Origin: Dokdonella fugitiva | GTDB taxonomy: Bacteria > Pseudomonadota > Gammaproteobacteria > Xanthomonadales > Rhodanobacteraceae | Direction of reading: 5' to 3' | Length of the DNA: 64,000 bases | NCBI RefSeq assembly: GCF_004342425.1 | Contig: NZ_SLWQ01000002.1 | Location: 186,001 to 250,000 of the forward strand | In this document: in pieces, positions 8,654 through 18,943 of the stretch | Numbering within the stretch: position 1 is the first letter of the stretch | Layout of the letters: each line of letters opens with the position of its first letter | Made by a program: the position numbers and the translations under genes | The notes under the pieces: generated by a model | The model's database searches: none | Told to the model about the DNA's origin: nothing | What the model saw: only the letters and a program-made list of their open reading frames with translations

Positions 8654-9043
8654 CGCCCTACCGGGCGTCCCGCGCAAGCGGATGCCCGCCGCCGGCAAGG
8701 TGACGCAGCTGCACGAGAACCGCGCATGCCTGCGAGGCACGCGACCGCGAGTCCCACCGGACGCCGCATGGCCGCGCCCGCGGGGCCGCCGCGCTCGTCG
8801 CCGTCGCCGCGAATGGGCGCTGACCGCAAACCCCGCCACGATGGCCACGCGCGACCGGCTGTCGCGCCCGGCGGGACTCCTCGCGGGCGCCCTACGCCCT
8901 ACGGGTTTTCCTGCCGCTGCGGCCTCCCTGGGCCCCATGCGGGCGTCGGTTCGCCGCGACTTCGCCGGCGGGCCGGCGCGAACCCTTTGCTGCGCAACAT
9001 TCTCAAACTGGTGCGCCGCATCACATTCTGCTAGCGTTGGCCG
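8654..9043. other. 390-bp non-coding spacer between phaB and phaR
   Basis: No open frame with family features was found here on either strand. A short hairpin (CGCCC-TACC-GGGCG, 8654-8667) follows the phaB stop. Around 8888-8905 there is the GCCCTAC word shared with other intergenic repeats of this window (36.9, 37.15 and 39.38 kb). A TTGC-TGC-GCAA inverted repeat lies at 8987-8997. The rest looks like GC-rich spacer holding the phaR promoter. Confidence 0.5.
8987..8997. promoter_or_regulatory. Candidate PhaR operator upstream of phaR
   Basis: A perfect short inverted repeat, TTGC and GCAA around a TGC spacer, lies about 47-57 bases before the phaR start. PhaR repressors are reported to bind TGC-rich inverted repeats and to repress their own gene, so this is a plausible autoregulatory site. 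It is based on sequence symmetry alone. Confidence 0.35.
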
Positions 9044-9538
9044 ATGACCACGCCCCGCATCATCAAGAAGTACCCGAACCGCCGCCTCTACGACACGGAG
9101 ATCTCGAGCTACATCACGCTCGAGGAGATCCGCCAGCTCGTGCTCGACGACGAGGAATTCGAGGTCCGTGACGCGAAGACCGGCGAGAACCTGACCCGCT
9201 CGGTGCTGCTGCAGATCATCGCGGAGTACGAGGAACGCGGCCAGCCGATGTTCACCACCAAGCTGCTGTCGCAGATCATCCGCTTCTACGGCGATTCGCT
9301 GCAGGGTTTCATGGGCGGCTATCTCGAGCGCAGCCTGCAGGTCTTCCTCGACCAGCAGCAACAGTTCCGCAGCCAGCTCAACAACATGCTCGGCCAGGGG
9401 CCGTGGTCGATGCTCAATGACCTGACCGAGCGCAACATGGACATGTGGAAGTCCCTGCAGCAGGGCTTCCTCACCGCCGCCGCGAACAGCGTGCGCGGCG
9501 CGCAGGACGCCAGCAAGAAGAAGGAAGGCAAATCCTGA
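9044..9538 (+). CDS. phaR: Polyhydroxyalkanoate synthesis repressor PhaR
   Basis: A 164-residue regulator that binds DNA and also poly(3-hydroxybutyrate), lifting repression of phasin genes when polymer accumulates. The N-terminal PHB/PHA accumulation DNA-binding domain is clear in KKYPNRRLYDTEISSYITL. A PHB-binding-type helical region follows, with FTTKLLSQIIRFYGDSLQG, a Gln-rich stretch, and a lysine-rich tail ending DASKKKEGKS. Length is near the shorter PhaR forms. It sits between two acetoacetyl-CoA-reductase-like genes on the same strand, which supports a PHB locus. No strong ribosome binding site is visible before the ATG. Confidence 0.95.
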   Translation: MTTPRIIKKYPNRRLYDTEISSYITLEEIRQLVLDDEEFEVRDAKTGENLTRSVLLQIIAEYEERGQPMFTTKLLSQIIRFYGDSLQGFMGGYLERSLQVFLDQQQQFRSQLNNMLGQGPWSMLNDLTERNMDMWKSLQQGFLTAAANSVRGAQDASKKKEGKS

Positions 9539-9547
9539 CGGAAACAC

Positions 9548-9572
9548 CGCCCTGCCGGCGCGCGGCAGGGCG
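9548..9572 (+). other. 10-bp perfect hairpin between phaR and the second reductase gene
   Basis: CGCCCTGCCG pairs perfectly with CGGCAGGGCG around a 5-base loop. There is no U-run, so it is a weak terminator candidate and could instead be an mRNA-stabilising or attenuating hairpin in the phaR-phaB2 transcript. Confidence 0.45.
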
Positions 9573-9632
9573 ACGCATCGCAGCATTTTCGCGCGGCAGC
9601 CGATGCCGCATCGCACGATCCAGGGGTTTTCC

Positions 9633-10379
9633 ATGAGCAAACGCGTCGCCGTCGTCACGGGCGGCATTGGCGGACTCGGCAGCGAGATCTGCAAATACCT
9701 CGCACGGGCCGGCCGCCAGGTCATCGCGGCTGATCTTGCCTCGCGCAGCGAACGGGTCGAGGCATTCCGCGCCGAAACCGCCGGCTTCGACGGCGCGATC
9801 GCCTTCGAACCGCTCAACGTCGCCGACCATGCCGGCTGCGCCGCCTTCGTCGAACGCGTCGCCGCGCAGTACGGCCCGATCGCGATCCTCGTCAATGCGG
9901 CCGGCATCACGCGTGACACCTCGCTGCGCAAGATGAGCGCCGAGCAGTGGAGCGACGTGCTGCGCGTCAACCTCGACGGCGTGTTCAACATGTGCCGCCC
10001 GGTCGTCGACGGCATGACCGCGCAGGGCTTCGGCCGCATCGTCAACATCTCGTCGGTGAACGGCCAGACCGGCCAGTTCGGCCAGACCAACTACTCCGCC
10101 GCGAAGGCCGGCATGCACGGCTTCACGATGGCGCTCGCGCGCGAAGTCGCGAGGAAGGGCGTGACCGTCAACAGCGTGTCGCCGGGCTACTGCAACACCG
10201 CGATGGTGCAGGCGGTGCCCGAAGAGATCCGCAACCAGATCATCGCCAACATCCCGGTCGGCCGCCTGGGCGAACCGCGCGAAATCGCGCGCACGGTCGA
10301 GTTCCTCACGGCCGACGACGCGGGCTTCATCACCGGCGCGAACATCCCGGTGAACGGCGGCTACTTCATGGATTTCTGA
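9633..10379 (+). CDS. Second acetoacetyl-CoA reductase-like SDR
   Basis: A 248-residue paralogue of the reductase at 7911, with GGIGGLG, NAAGITRD, catalytic Ser in ISSVNGQ, YSAAK and VSPGYCNTAM. It differs at the cofactor pocket: beta-strand 2 ends in VIAADLASRSER, an acidic residue that in SDR enzymes usually means NAD(H) preference, where the first copy has NYRDEAK. The ATG at 9633 has CAGGGG seven bases upstream; an ATG at 9603 in the same frame lacks one. The gene may supply (R)-3-hydroxybutyryl-CoA with NADH, or act on another 3-oxoacyl-CoA. Substrate is inferred from the PHB context. Confidence 0.85.
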   Translation: MSKRVAVVTGGIGGLGSEICKYLARAGRQVIAADLASRSERVEAFRAETAGFDGAIAFEPLNVADHAGCAAFVERVAAQYGPIAILVNAAGITRDTSLRKMSAEQWSDVLRVNLDGVFNMCRPVVDGMTAQGFGRIVNISSVNGQTGQFGQTNYSAAKAGMHGFTMALAREVARKGVTVNSVSPGYCNTAMVQAVPEEIRNQIIANIPVGRLGEPREIARTVEFLTADDAGFITGANIPVNGGYFMDF

Positions 10380-10391
10380 GGCACGCGCGCG

Positions 10392-11468
10392 CTAGAAGTC
10401 GTAACCGTCGATGTAGATGAAGTCGTCGGGCGTGCGCTCGCAGTCGTAACTCACCGTCATCGGGTCGCCCGCTTCGACCACGTCGAAGTCGGTCGGGCGC
10501 AGGCCGTAGAGCGAGTGTGAGTCGACGTCGATGTCGGCATCGTCCCACTTGTGCGTCGTGAACCGGTCCGACTCCGCGGTCAGCGGCACGCCGCCGCCGT
10601 CGGACAGGAACATGCCGTACTTCTGCAGCGTGCGCAGCAGCACGCGCACCGATTCGTTGGTGCTGAACGCATTGATGTCGAACGACTGCTTGAGCTTGAG
10701 GCGCGAGCCGTACGGCACCGCGTTCGGGTCGTTGTCGGACGTGGTGAACGTGCCGTGCGACGCCGGGTGCACGTACTTGTCGTTCGCCATACGGTTGTTG
10801 CCGAGGATGAAGCGGATCGCATGACCGAGGTCGCCGTGCGCCTGCGCCGCGGCCCACACCTCGTCGGCGTTGAACAGCAGTGGCGCGATCGGGAAGCCGG
10901 CGCCGTCGGCGCTCGTACAGTGCTCGCCGCGGCCATGGCGCGGATAGACCTTGGCGAGATCCCAGCGCAGGCCGCAGATCGCGTGCACGCCGGTCGCGTC
11001 GGCCGACTCGGTCGCATAGGCCTCGTAGAGAATGTTGCTCGCGTCATTGACGACGAGCAGATGGCAGTCCTCGTCGCCCGCATCGCAGGCGTACGCGGGC
11101 GGATCGGTGCCTTCGATGCCGCCGCCCGCAGGCATCGGGAACGGCAGGCCGGGCGCGTCGCAGTCGGGGCTGTAGTATTCCCCTTCCGATGGCCAGGCGA
11201 CGATCGGCCGCGTCGGCGTCGATCCGTTCGCGTGCAGCACGTAGAACGAGAAATCGATATGGAAGTCGAAGTCGCGACCGTCGCCCCAGCCGTGCGGCGA
11301 GAATGACGCGAGGTGCGTCATCATCGCGGCGGAATTCGCACGCAGCGTCGCGTGGCTGACGTCGACGTTCCAGATCGCGGTCGGCTGCGTGAAATGCGGG
11401 AGCGGCGCCGCCGGCGCCAAGGCCGGCAACGCCGTCAGTGCACAGGCCAGCGTGATCGATCGGCGCAT
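10392..11468 (-). CDS. Exported hypothetical protein with FIYIDGYDF C-terminus
   Basis: A 358-residue protein I do not recognise. It has a signal peptide (MRRSITLACALTALPALAPAA, likely cut before PLPHF), so it is exported. The mature part is rich in Asp, Gly, Trp and His, contains several Cys including DCHLL and ICGLRW, and ends in DDFIYIDGYDF. I see no catalytic motif, membrane anchor or repeat. It is convergent with the second SDR gene (12-bp gap) and faces the DUF2058 gene across about 80 bp. Short C-termini of the form I-x-x-DG(Y/F)-(D/E) recur in secreted proteins of this bacterial family, to my recollection; whether this marks a sorting signal is unproven. Confidence 0.75.
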   Translation of the reverse strand: MRRSITLACALTALPALAPAAPLPHFTQPTAIWNVDVSHATLRANSAAMMTHLASFSPHGWGDGRDFDFHIDFSFYVLHANGSTPTRPIVAWPSEGEYYSPDCDAPGLPFPMPAGGGIEGTDPPAYACDAGDEDCHLLVVNDASNILYEAYATESADATGVHAICGLRWDLAKVYPRHGRGEHCTSADGAGFPIAPLLFNADEVWAAAQAHGDLGHAIRFILGNNRMANDKYVHPASHGTFTTSDNDPNAVPYGSRLKLKQSFDINAFSTNESVRVLLRTLQKYGMFLSDGGGVPLTAESDRFTTHKWDDADIDVDSHSLYGLRPTDFDVVEAGDPMTVSYDCERTPDDFIYIDGYDF

Positions 11469-11547
11469 CGGACTCCCTCCCTTCGGCGACGGCGCATCCT
11501 CGCGCGCACGCGCGCGGATTTCCGCGCACTGCGTCGCAACGGCGGGA

Positions 11548-12159
11548 CTACCAGACGAGGTCGGCGGGGATGTCGTCTTCCTGCGCGGACGCGTGCGGAT
11601 CGCACAGCAGCACCAGCGCGTCGGGGTCGATCGCCTGTGCGGCGAGACCTGTTTCGCGGCTCACGAGCAGGTACCGGCCAGCCAGCTGCACGACCGCGAG
11701 TTCGCCGCCGTTGAGGCGCGGCAGCTGCTCGGCGGTGACGTAGATGCGGCGGATCTTGTTGGCGTGCGGGAAATGGCGCGGGATTTCCGCATTCGCGTCG
11801 TTGAACGCGACGCCCTGCCCCTGCAACAGCGCGGTGAGCTTCTGCTTGCGCTCGCGCTTCTCTCTCGCGCGCTGCTCCGCCTCGCGCTGCTCGCGCTCGC
11901 GCTGTTCGCGCTCCGTGCGCGCGCGCAGGGCATACGCCTTGGCGAGGTCGATCTCGCCCCGCTCGCGCGGCGGTGACGACGGCTTCCCCGCATGGCTGCG
12001 ATCCGGCCTTCCGGCCGGCTTCGCCTGCGGCCGCGCGTTCGGCTGCCCATGCGGCCTGCCCTGCCCCGGCCGCTGCTGCTGCTGCGCCCGCGGACGGTTC
12101 TCCACCTTCGGCGGCGCGAAGCCGGCCTTCAACAACTGGTCACGCAGCGAATCGGACAT
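11548..12159 (-). CDS. DUF2058 (YaiL-like) protein
   Basis: A 203-residue cytoplasmic protein of the DUF2058/YaiL family, whose function is not established. It begins MSDSLRDQLLKAGF, typical of the family. A low-complexity basic and Gln/Arg/Pro-rich segment follows (residues ~20-60), then a charged coiled-coil region (about 70-110, RTEREQREREQREAEQR), and a C-terminal globular part with NDANAEIPRHFPHANKIRRIYV. The charged helix and basic linker fit a nucleic-acid-associated role, but that is inference. It is transcribed alone on the minus strand. Confidence 0.9.
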   Translation of the reverse strand: MSDSLRDQLLKAGFAPPKVENRPRAQQQQRPGQGRPHGQPNARPQAKPAGRPDRSHAGKPSSPPRERGEIDLAKAYALRARTEREQREREQREAEQRAREKRERKQKLTALLQGQGVAFNDANAEIPRHFPHANKIRRIYVTAEQLPRLNGGELAVVQLAGRYLLVSRETGLAAQAIDPDALVLLCDPHASAQEDDIPADLVW

Positions 12160-12415
12160 GACTGTGACACTCGAAACAGGAATGGAGCATGGTCTTCAGA
12201 CGCGTCGTGCATCTTCATTTCATCGCGTCCCGCGATCGCGGCTAAAGCCGCTTTCACATCATCTCGTACCCGCTTTTGCCCGCTCAACCGGCGCCATCAT
12301 CGAAGCGGATGTTCATTGAAAGTGCGGCCATGGATGGCCGCTTCTGGACCCCACTCAGGCGGTCACCTGCAGTCTCCCTCACCCTGCCGACAAGCCGCGA
12401 TCACGGACGATCGCA
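12160..12415. repeat. Spacer with two xanthomonad-type hairpin repeats
   Basis: This 256-bp spacer holds no gene. It contains GCGGCT-AA-AGCCGC (12238-12251) and GCGGCCA-TGGA-TGGCCGC (12324-12341), two short perfect inverted repeats of the class scattered through xanthomonad intergenic regions. They may act as transcript ends or mRNA stabilisers. Confidence 0.6.
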
Positions 12416-12631
12416 CTAGTAATGCGGGGGTGGCGGCTCATCCTGCGCCGCCTGCCCCAACGTGCCACGCACCGCCTGCAGCTCGATGCGCAGCGCGTCG
12501 AGCGCATTGCGCAGTGCATGCAGCTGGCGATCGTGCGCCGCGACCGTGTCGCTCAGCGCGACGATCGTGTCGTCGACGAACGACAGGCGCACTTCGAGTT
12601 CCGTCAGGCGTTCCTCGAGCGAGGCGGCCAT
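12416..12631 (-). CDS. slyX: SlyX family protein
   Basis: A 71-residue, almost entirely helical protein of the SlyX family. The heptad pattern runs through EERLTELEVRLSFVDDTIVAL and AAHDRQLHALRNALDALRIEL, and the protein ends in the family's typical PPPHY tail. Function is unknown; it probably forms a coiled-coil dimer in the cytoplasm. It starts three bases after the stop of gmd on the same strand, so it is probably co-transcribed with gmd. Confidence 0.93.
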   Translation of the reverse strand: MAASLEERLTELEVRLSFVDDTIVALSDTVAAHDRQLHALRNALDALRIELQAVRGTLGQAAQDEPPPPHY

Positions 12632-12634
12632 GGC

Positions 12635-13765
12635 TTATCCGGGCAGTTTCTCGATCAGGTGACGGCCGTGGCGCGCGCCGGTCGCGCCGGCTGCTTCGCG
12701 ATCGGCGAGCGCGAGGTCGGCCGCGGCCATTTCGCGCACGAGCTCGGCGAAGCTCGTCTTCGGCGTCCATCCGAGCCGCTCGCGCGCGAACGTCGGGTCG
12801 CCGAGCAGCGTCTCGACTTCGGCCGGACGGTAATACTGCGGATGGATGCGCACGACGACGTCGCCGGCCTTCAGCTTCAGCTTCGCGTTCGACACCTTGG
12901 CGACGATCGCGTGTTCATCCGCGCCGTTGCCACGGAACTCGAGCTCGATGCCCATCTCGCGCGCGGCGAGCACGACGAACTCGCGCACCGAGTGCTGCAG
13001 GCCCGTCGCGATCACGTAGTCGGCCGGCTGGTCCTGCTGCAGGATCAGCCACTGCGCCTCGACATAGTCGCGCGCATGACCCCAGTCACGCTTGGCGTCG
13101 AGGTTGCCGAGGTAGAGGCAGTGTTGCAGGCCGCAGGCGACGCGCGCGAGCCCGCGCGTGATCTTGCGCGTGACGAACGTCTCGCCGCGGATCGGCGATT
13201 CATGGTTGAACAGGATGCCGTTGCAGCCGTAGATGCCGTACGCCTCGCGGTAGTTGACGGTGATCCAGTACGCGTACAGCTTCGCCACGCCGTACGGCGA
13301 ACGCGGATGGAACGGCGTCGATTCGCGCTGCGGGGTTTCGCGCACAAGACCGTACAGTTCCGACGTGGACGCCTGGTAGAAGCGGCAGCGGTCGCCGAGG
13401 CCGAGGCTGCGCATCGCCTCGAGCACGCGCAGCGTGCCGATGCCGTCCGCGTTCGCGGTGTATTCCGGCTCCTCGAACGATACCGCGACGTGGCTCTGCG
13501 CGGCGAGGTTGTAGATCTCGTCCGGCTTCACCTGCTGGATCACGCGCAACAGGCTCAGCGAGTCGGTGAGGTCACCGTAGTGCAGGTGCACGCCGGGACG
13601 CGTGTCGTCGAGTTCGTGGTGGAGGTGGTCGATGCGCTCGCTGTTGAACGACGATGCGCGGCGCTTGAGCCCATGCACCTCGTAACCCTTGGCGAGCAGC
13701 AATTCGGCGAGGTAGGCCCCGTCCTGCCCGGTGATGCCGGTGACCAGCGCGCGTTTCTTTTCCAT
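12635..13765 (-). CDS. gmd: GDP-mannose 4,6-dehydratase
   Basis: A 376-residue extended SDR that converts GDP-mannose to GDP-4-keto-6-deoxymannose, the precursor of GDP-fucose, GDP-rhamnose and related sugars for surface polysaccharide. It shows the Rossmann motif [15 protein letters not shown], the catalytic Thr-Ser-Glu in STSELYG, and Tyr-Lys in [12 protein letters not shown], plus [14 protein letters not shown]. The Met at 13765 was chosen since [13 protein letters not shown] is the normal family start; the frame is open 19 codons upstream without family similarity. It is followed by slyX and preceded by ugd, both on the minus strand. No glycosyltransferases are nearby. Confidence 0.96.
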   Translation of the reverse strand: MEKKRALVTGITGQDGAYLAELLLAKGYEVHGLKRRASSFNSERIDHLHHELDDTRPGVHLHYGDLTDSLSLLRVIQQVKPDEIYNLAAQSHVAVSFEEPEYTANADGIGTLRVLEAMRSLGLGDRCRFYQASTSELYGLVRETPQRESTPFHPRSPYGVAKLYAYWITVNYREAYGIYGCNGILFNHESPIRGETFVTRKITRGLARVACGLQHCLYLGNLDAKRDWGHARDYVEAQWLILQQDQPADYVIATGLQHSVREFVVLAAREMGIELEFRGNGADEHAIVAKVSNAKLKLKAGDVVVRIHPQYYRPAEVETLLGDPTFARERLGWTPKTSFAELVREMAAADLALADREAAGATGARHGRHLIEKLPG

Positions 13766-13838
13766 TGACCTTGGCTGTGAATTCCACAAGCGGGCGATGG
13801 TAGCGCAAAAGCCGCGGCGCAAGCGCCCGCGACCGCGC

Positions 13839-15179
13839 TCAGGGCGTGGCGATGCTGCGGCCGCGGCCGATGCCGTAATAGGCGAGCCCGGCCCCTTCCA
13901 CCGCCTTCGGATCGAAGATGTTGCGTCCGTCGAACACCACCGCGTGCCCGAGCGAGGCGCGGATGCGCTCGAAATCCGGGCTGCGGAACGCCTTCCACTC
14001 GGTCACGATGACGAGGGCATCGGCGCCCTCGAGCGCCGCGTACTGCTGGTCGCAGAGCACCAGGTCGGCGCGTTCGCCGAAGATGCGCGCGGCTTCACCG
14101 GCCGCCTCGGGGTCGTACGCGCGCACCTTGGCGCCGGCCGCCCAGAGTTGCTCGAGCAGGGTACGGCTCGGCGCCTCGCGCATGTCGTCCGTGTTCGGCT
14201 TGAACGCAAGGCCCCATACCGCGATCGTGCGACCGCGCAGCGCGCCGCCGAAGTGGCGTTCGACGAGCGCGAACAGCTTGCGCTTCTGCGCCGCGTTCAC
14301 GGCTTCAACGGCGCTGAGCAGGCGCGGCTCGTAGGCATGCGCCCGCGCCGTGTGCTCGAGCGCCTTGACGTCCTTCGGGAAGCACGAGCCGCCGTAACCG
14401 GCGCCCGGGTAGATGAAGTGGTAACCGATGCGCGGGTCCGAACCGATGCCCTTGCGCACCTGCTCGACGTCGGCGCCGACCTGCTCGGCGATGTTCGCGA
14501 TCTCGTTCATGAAGCTGATCTTGGTCGCGAGCATCGCGTTCGCGGCGTACTTGGTCAGCTCGGCCGAGCGCACGTCCATGAGCACGATGCGCTCGTGGTT
14601 GCGGTTGAACGGCGCGTACAGCGTGCGCAGCGCGTCGATCGCGCGCGCGCTGTCGGCGCCGATGACGATGCGGTCGGGGCGCAGGCAGTCCTGCACCGCG
14701 TCGCCTTCCTTGAGGAATTCGGGGTTGGAAACGACGTCGAATTCGACGTTGGCGCCGCGCGCGGCGAGCTCCGCGGCGATCGCCGCGCGCACCGCGTCGG
14801 CCGTGCCGACCGGCACGGTCGACTTGTTGACGACGACCGCATGCCGCGCGAGGTTCGCGCCGATCGTGCGCGCGACGGTCAGCACGTGGCTGAGGTCCGC
14901 GCTGCCGTCCTCGTCGGGCGGCGTGCCGACGGCGATGAAGATGACCTGCGCGTGCGCGATCGCGCTCGCCGCGTCGGTGGTGAAGCGCAGGTGCCCGCTC
15001 GCGTGGTTCGCGCGCACGAGCGGCTCGAGGCCGGGCTCGTAGATCGGGATCTCGCCGCGTTCGAGGCGCGCGATCTTGTTCGCGTCGACGTCGACGCAGA
15101 CGACGTCGTTGCCGACCTCGGCGAGGCAGGTGCCGGTGACGAGGCCTACGTAGCCGGTTCCGAAAATCGTGACGCGCAT
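13839..15179 (-). CDS. ugd: UDP-glucose 6-dehydrogenase
   Basis: A 446-residue NAD-dependent enzyme that oxidises UDP-glucose to UDP-glucuronate for exopolysaccharide or LPS. The N-terminal Rossmann fold reads [16 protein letters not shown]. The catalytic cysteine lies in [11 protein letters not shown], and the hinge and C-terminal UDP-binding domain contain [19 protein letters not shown]. The ATG at 15179 gives the standard N-terminus; the 26 upstream codons are not conserved-looking. The next gene on the strand is gmd (73-bp gap), making a small nucleotide-sugar pair. A TAAAAT -10 box lies about 116 bases upstream. Confidence 0.96.
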   Translation of the reverse strand: MRVTIFGTGYVGLVTGTCLAEVGNDVVCVDVDANKIARLERGEIPIYEPGLEPLVRANHASGHLRFTTDAASAIAHAQVIFIAVGTPPDEDGSADLSHVLTVARTIGANLARHAVVVNKSTVPVGTADAVRAAIAAELAARGANVEFDVVSNPEFLKEGDAVQDCLRPDRIVIGADSARAIDALRTLYAPFNRNHERIVLMDVRSAELTKYAANAMLATKISFMNEIANIAEQVGADVEQVRKGIGSDPRIGYHFIYPGAGYGGSCFPKDVKALEHTARAHAYEPRLLSAVEAVNAAQKRKLFALVERHFGGALRGRTIAVWGLAFKPNTDDMREAPSRTLLEQLWAAGAKVRAYDPEAAGEAARIFGERADLVLCDQQYAALEGADALVIVTEWKAFRSPDFERIRASLGHAVVFDGRNIFDPKAVEGAGLAYYGIGRGRSIATP

Positions 15180-15294
15180 GCGGCTGTCCCTTCTCGTGGC
15201 GATCGTGAACCGGCGCGGCGGGCGGTCCGGGTGCACGGAGGCGAGCCCGGACGGCAACCCTGTCCGATGCCGGTCCGGCGGGCTGGAATCGCCG

Positions 15295-15300
15295 ATTTTA
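15295..15300 (-). promoter_or_regulatory. Candidate -10 box (TAAAAT) for ugd
   Basis: The minus strand reads TGTTAAAATCGGCGATTCCA. The 14 bases TGGAATCGCCGATT (15284-15297 on plus) are identical to the sequence at the fumC -10 box (23996-24009). No good -35 was seen. Confidence 0.4.
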
Positions 15301-15333
15301 ACAGGGCGGGAGCGGTCCGCCCCCCGAAAACGC

Positions 15334-15364
15334 GAAAGGCGCGCCGGTGCCCGGCGCGCCTTTC
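15334..15364 (-). terminator. Terminator-like hairpin after the FKBP gene
   Basis: A perfect 14-bp stem (GAAAGGCGCGCCGG and its complement) with a 3-base loop lies 19 bases past the FKBP stop. The downstream minus-strand sequence is CGCGTTTTCG, so the U-run is weak, but the stem is strong. Confidence 0.65.
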
Positions 15365-15382
15365 GAGCAAAGTGTCGACCGA

Positions 15383-16204
15383 TTACTTCTTGTCGGTCTT
15401 GGCGGCCTTGTCGGCCGGCTTCGCCTTCATCGCGGCGCCCGGCTTCGCTTCGCCCGCCTTCTCGGCCTTCTCGCCGCCCTTTTCGATGTCGAGCAGCTCG
15501 ACTTCGAAGATCAGCGTCGCATTCGGGCCGATCTGGCCCGGGCCGTTCTCGCCGTAGGCGAGATCGGCCGGCACGAACAGCTTGTACTTCGAGCCGACCG
15601 GCATCAGCTGCAGGCCTTCGCTCCAGCCCTTGATCACGCCGTTGAGCGGGAACGTCGCCGGCTGGCCGCGATCGTAGGAGCTGTCGAACTTGGTGCCGTC
15701 GATCTTCGTGCCGAGGTAGTTGACCTTGACCGTGTCGGTGGCCTTCGGCTTCGCGCCCGTGCCTTCCTTCTCGACCATGTACTGCAGGCCCGAAGCGGTC
15801 GTCTTCACGCCCGGCTTGGACTTGTTCGCCGCGAGGAACGCCTCGCCTTCCTTCTTGTTCTTGTCGGCCGCAGCCTTCTGTTCGGCGACGCGCTTGGCCT
15901 GCAGCGTCTTCATGAACTCCTGGCGGACCTGCAGCGCTTCTTCCTGCGTCAGCGAGGTCTTCTCGCCCTTGAGCGTCGCTTCGAGCGCCTGCTCGACGAC
16001 CTTGATGTCGATGTCGTCCTTGATCTGGGTGAGGCCGCGACCGACGTCCATGCCGACCATCGTGCTGATGCTGTGCTTGTCGACCTTGACGGTCGGAGCG
16101 GGCTTCGCCTCCGCCTTGGGCGCATCCTTGTCCTGCGCGATCGCGCCGATCGCGAAACTGGCCGCGAGGGCGGCAACGAGGGTCTTCTGCACGAAACGCG
16201 TCAT
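15383..16204 (-). CDS. FKBP-type peptidyl-prolyl cis-trans isomerase, exported
   Basis: A 273-residue periplasmic FkpA/Mip-like isomerase. The signal peptide [24 protein letters not shown] is followed by a helical dimerisation domain (about 45-135, Lys/Glu/Ala-rich with [10 protein letters not shown]). The FKBP domain (about 140-240) carries [23 protein letters not shown] and LAYGENGPG, the residues lining the prolyl pocket. A low-complexity Lys/Ala tail follows, longer than in E. coli FkpA. It probably acts as chaperone and isomerase for envelope proteins. It is transcribed alone, with a near-consensus promoter at 16294-16322 and a hairpin after the stop. Confidence 0.93.
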   Translation of the reverse strand: MTRFVQKTLVAALAASFAIGAIAQDKDAPKAEAKPAPTVKVDKHSISTMVGMDVGRGLTQIKDDIDIKVVEQALEATLKGEKTSLTQEEALQVRQEFMKTLQAKRVAEQKAAADKNKKEGEAFLAANKSKPGVKTTASGLQYMVEKEGTGAKPKATDTVKVNYLGTKIDGTKFDSSYDRGQPATFPLNGVIKGWSEGLQLMPVGSKYKLFVPADLAYGENGPGQIGPNATLIFEVELLDIEKGGEKAEKAGEAKPGAAMKAKPADKAAKTDKK

Positions 16205-16293
16205 GTCTGCTCCTGGAAGTTGCGATTGTCTTGCCGGTGAATGCCCACGGGCGTCACGGCGTGACCGGACCCGGCCATCATGCGGGGCCGCGT

Positions 16294-16322
16294 ATTGTGA
16301 ACACGGCACCCGGCGTTGGCAA
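16294..16322 (-). promoter_or_regulatory. Sigma-70-type promoter for the FKBP gene
   Basis: On the minus strand, TTGCCA (-35) and CACAAT (-10) are separated by 17 bp, about 90 bases before the FKBP start codon. Both the spacing and the boxes are good matches. Confidence 0.6.
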
Positions 16323-16395
16323 ACGGCGGTCCCCCCGCCCCGGAGCACCCCCCGGCCCCTGGGCGGGGCGGAGCGGCAGCGCCTACACTCTCCGG

Positions 16396-18276
<1,881 letters not shown>

Positions 18277-18404
18277 GCGTCGATCCGTCCGGCGCAGCGA
18301 TTGCGGCTGCCGGCGCGCCGATCGCGAGATGGTCGCGCGCGCCCCGCAAGCCTTGCGCCCGACGAGGCGGCGTTTTCCTGCATGGCCTTATTTTTCGTCG
18401 CCTG

Positions 18405-18427
18405 CCCCCCATCCCCCATCCCCCATC
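18405..18427. repeat. CCCCCAT heptamer tandem repeat
   Basis: About three uninterrupted copies of the 7-mer CCCCCAT lie between the ABC-F gene and the YtrA-type operon. It belongs to the same style of 7-base repeat found at 1491, 5534 and 33459. Confidence 0.65.
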
Positions 18428-18446
18428 GGTCATGGGTCGCCGGCGC

Positions 18447-18474
18447 TTGACGGGAGGTTTTTAGGTGTTATAGT
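18447..18474 (+). promoter_or_regulatory. Sigma-70 promoter of the GntR/ABC operon
   Basis: TTGACG (18447-18452) and TATAGT (18469-18474) are separated by 16 bp and lie about 45 bases before the first gene. The -10 box falls inside the palindromic operator at 18465-18486, so a bound repressor would block RNA polymerase directly. Confidence 0.75.
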
Positions 18475-18486
18475 TAACTACAACAC
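18465..18486. promoter_or_regulatory. Palindromic operator, likely target of the adjacent GntR regulator
   Basis: Left arm GTGTTATAGTT and right arm AACTACAACAC form a 22-bp palindrome with only one mismatched pair, centred on GTTAAC. It is AT-rich in a region of very high GC. Position over the promoter and vicinity to a YtrA-type GntR gene make it the probable autoregulatory site; binding itself is inferred. Confidence 0.75.
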
Positions 18487-18515
18487 TAGTTCATAGATGC
18501 CTCCCGGAGGCTGTC

Positions 18516-18938
18516 ATGCGCAACCATCGTACGAACCCGTTGATGCGGTTGGCCACCAGGGCCCTGCCCCGTCGCGGAATCCAGCTCCTCTGCCTCGCCT
18601 TCGCACTGGCCATGACGGGCACGGCGATCGCCTACCTGTCCGGCGGCGCCGCAGCCGGTGCCGGCACGGCCGATGCGCCGGGGCAGGCGGATGCGCAGGC
18701 GACCCCGGTGCTGTTGCCGACCGTCGTCGTCCGTGCCGAGCCGGAGATCCCCACCCTCGCCACGATCACCGTGCGCGCCGCGGACTCGAACCCCGACACG
18801 CCACGCGCCCCGGCGAAGCCGCGCTTCCTGCCGGTCCACGCGGTCACTTCGTTCGCCTCGGCCGGCTCGGCCGGAGCGGGTTTCGGCATGCCCTACTATT
18901 CCTTCGGCAAGCCCCTGCGCCACGGCACCGAGGAATGA
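18516..18938 (+). CDS. Small exported or membrane-anchored protein of the YtrA/ABC operon
   Basis: A 140-residue protein of unknown function and the first gene of a four-gene operon. A basic N-terminus (MRNHRTNPLMRLATRALPRR) precedes one hydrophobic segment (about 22-44, IQLLCLAFALAMTGTAIAYL) that is a signal peptide or membrane anchor. The rest is low-complexity Ala/Pro/Thr with two beta-like stretches, LLPTVVVRAEPEIP and LATITVRAAD, and a distinct tail GMPYYSFGKPLRHG. There are no Cys in the exported part. Its stop overlaps an ATG of the GntR gene (ATGA). The context suggests it works with, or is exported or protected by, the ABC transporter encoded downstream. Confidence 0.8.
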   Translation: MRNHRTNPLMRLATRALPRRGIQLLCLAFALAMTGTAIAYLSGGAAAGAGTADAPGQADAQATPVLLPTVVVRAEPEIPTLATITVRAADSNPDTPRAPAKPRFLPVHAVTSFASAGSAGAGFGMPYYSFGKPLRHGTEE

Positions 18939-18943
18939 CGCTG

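Noticed and set aside
8700..9000. Long open frames across the phaB-phaR spacer on both strands.
   Set aside because: Arg/Ala/Pro-rich translations without conserved motifs, typical of high-GC non-coding DNA with few stop codons.
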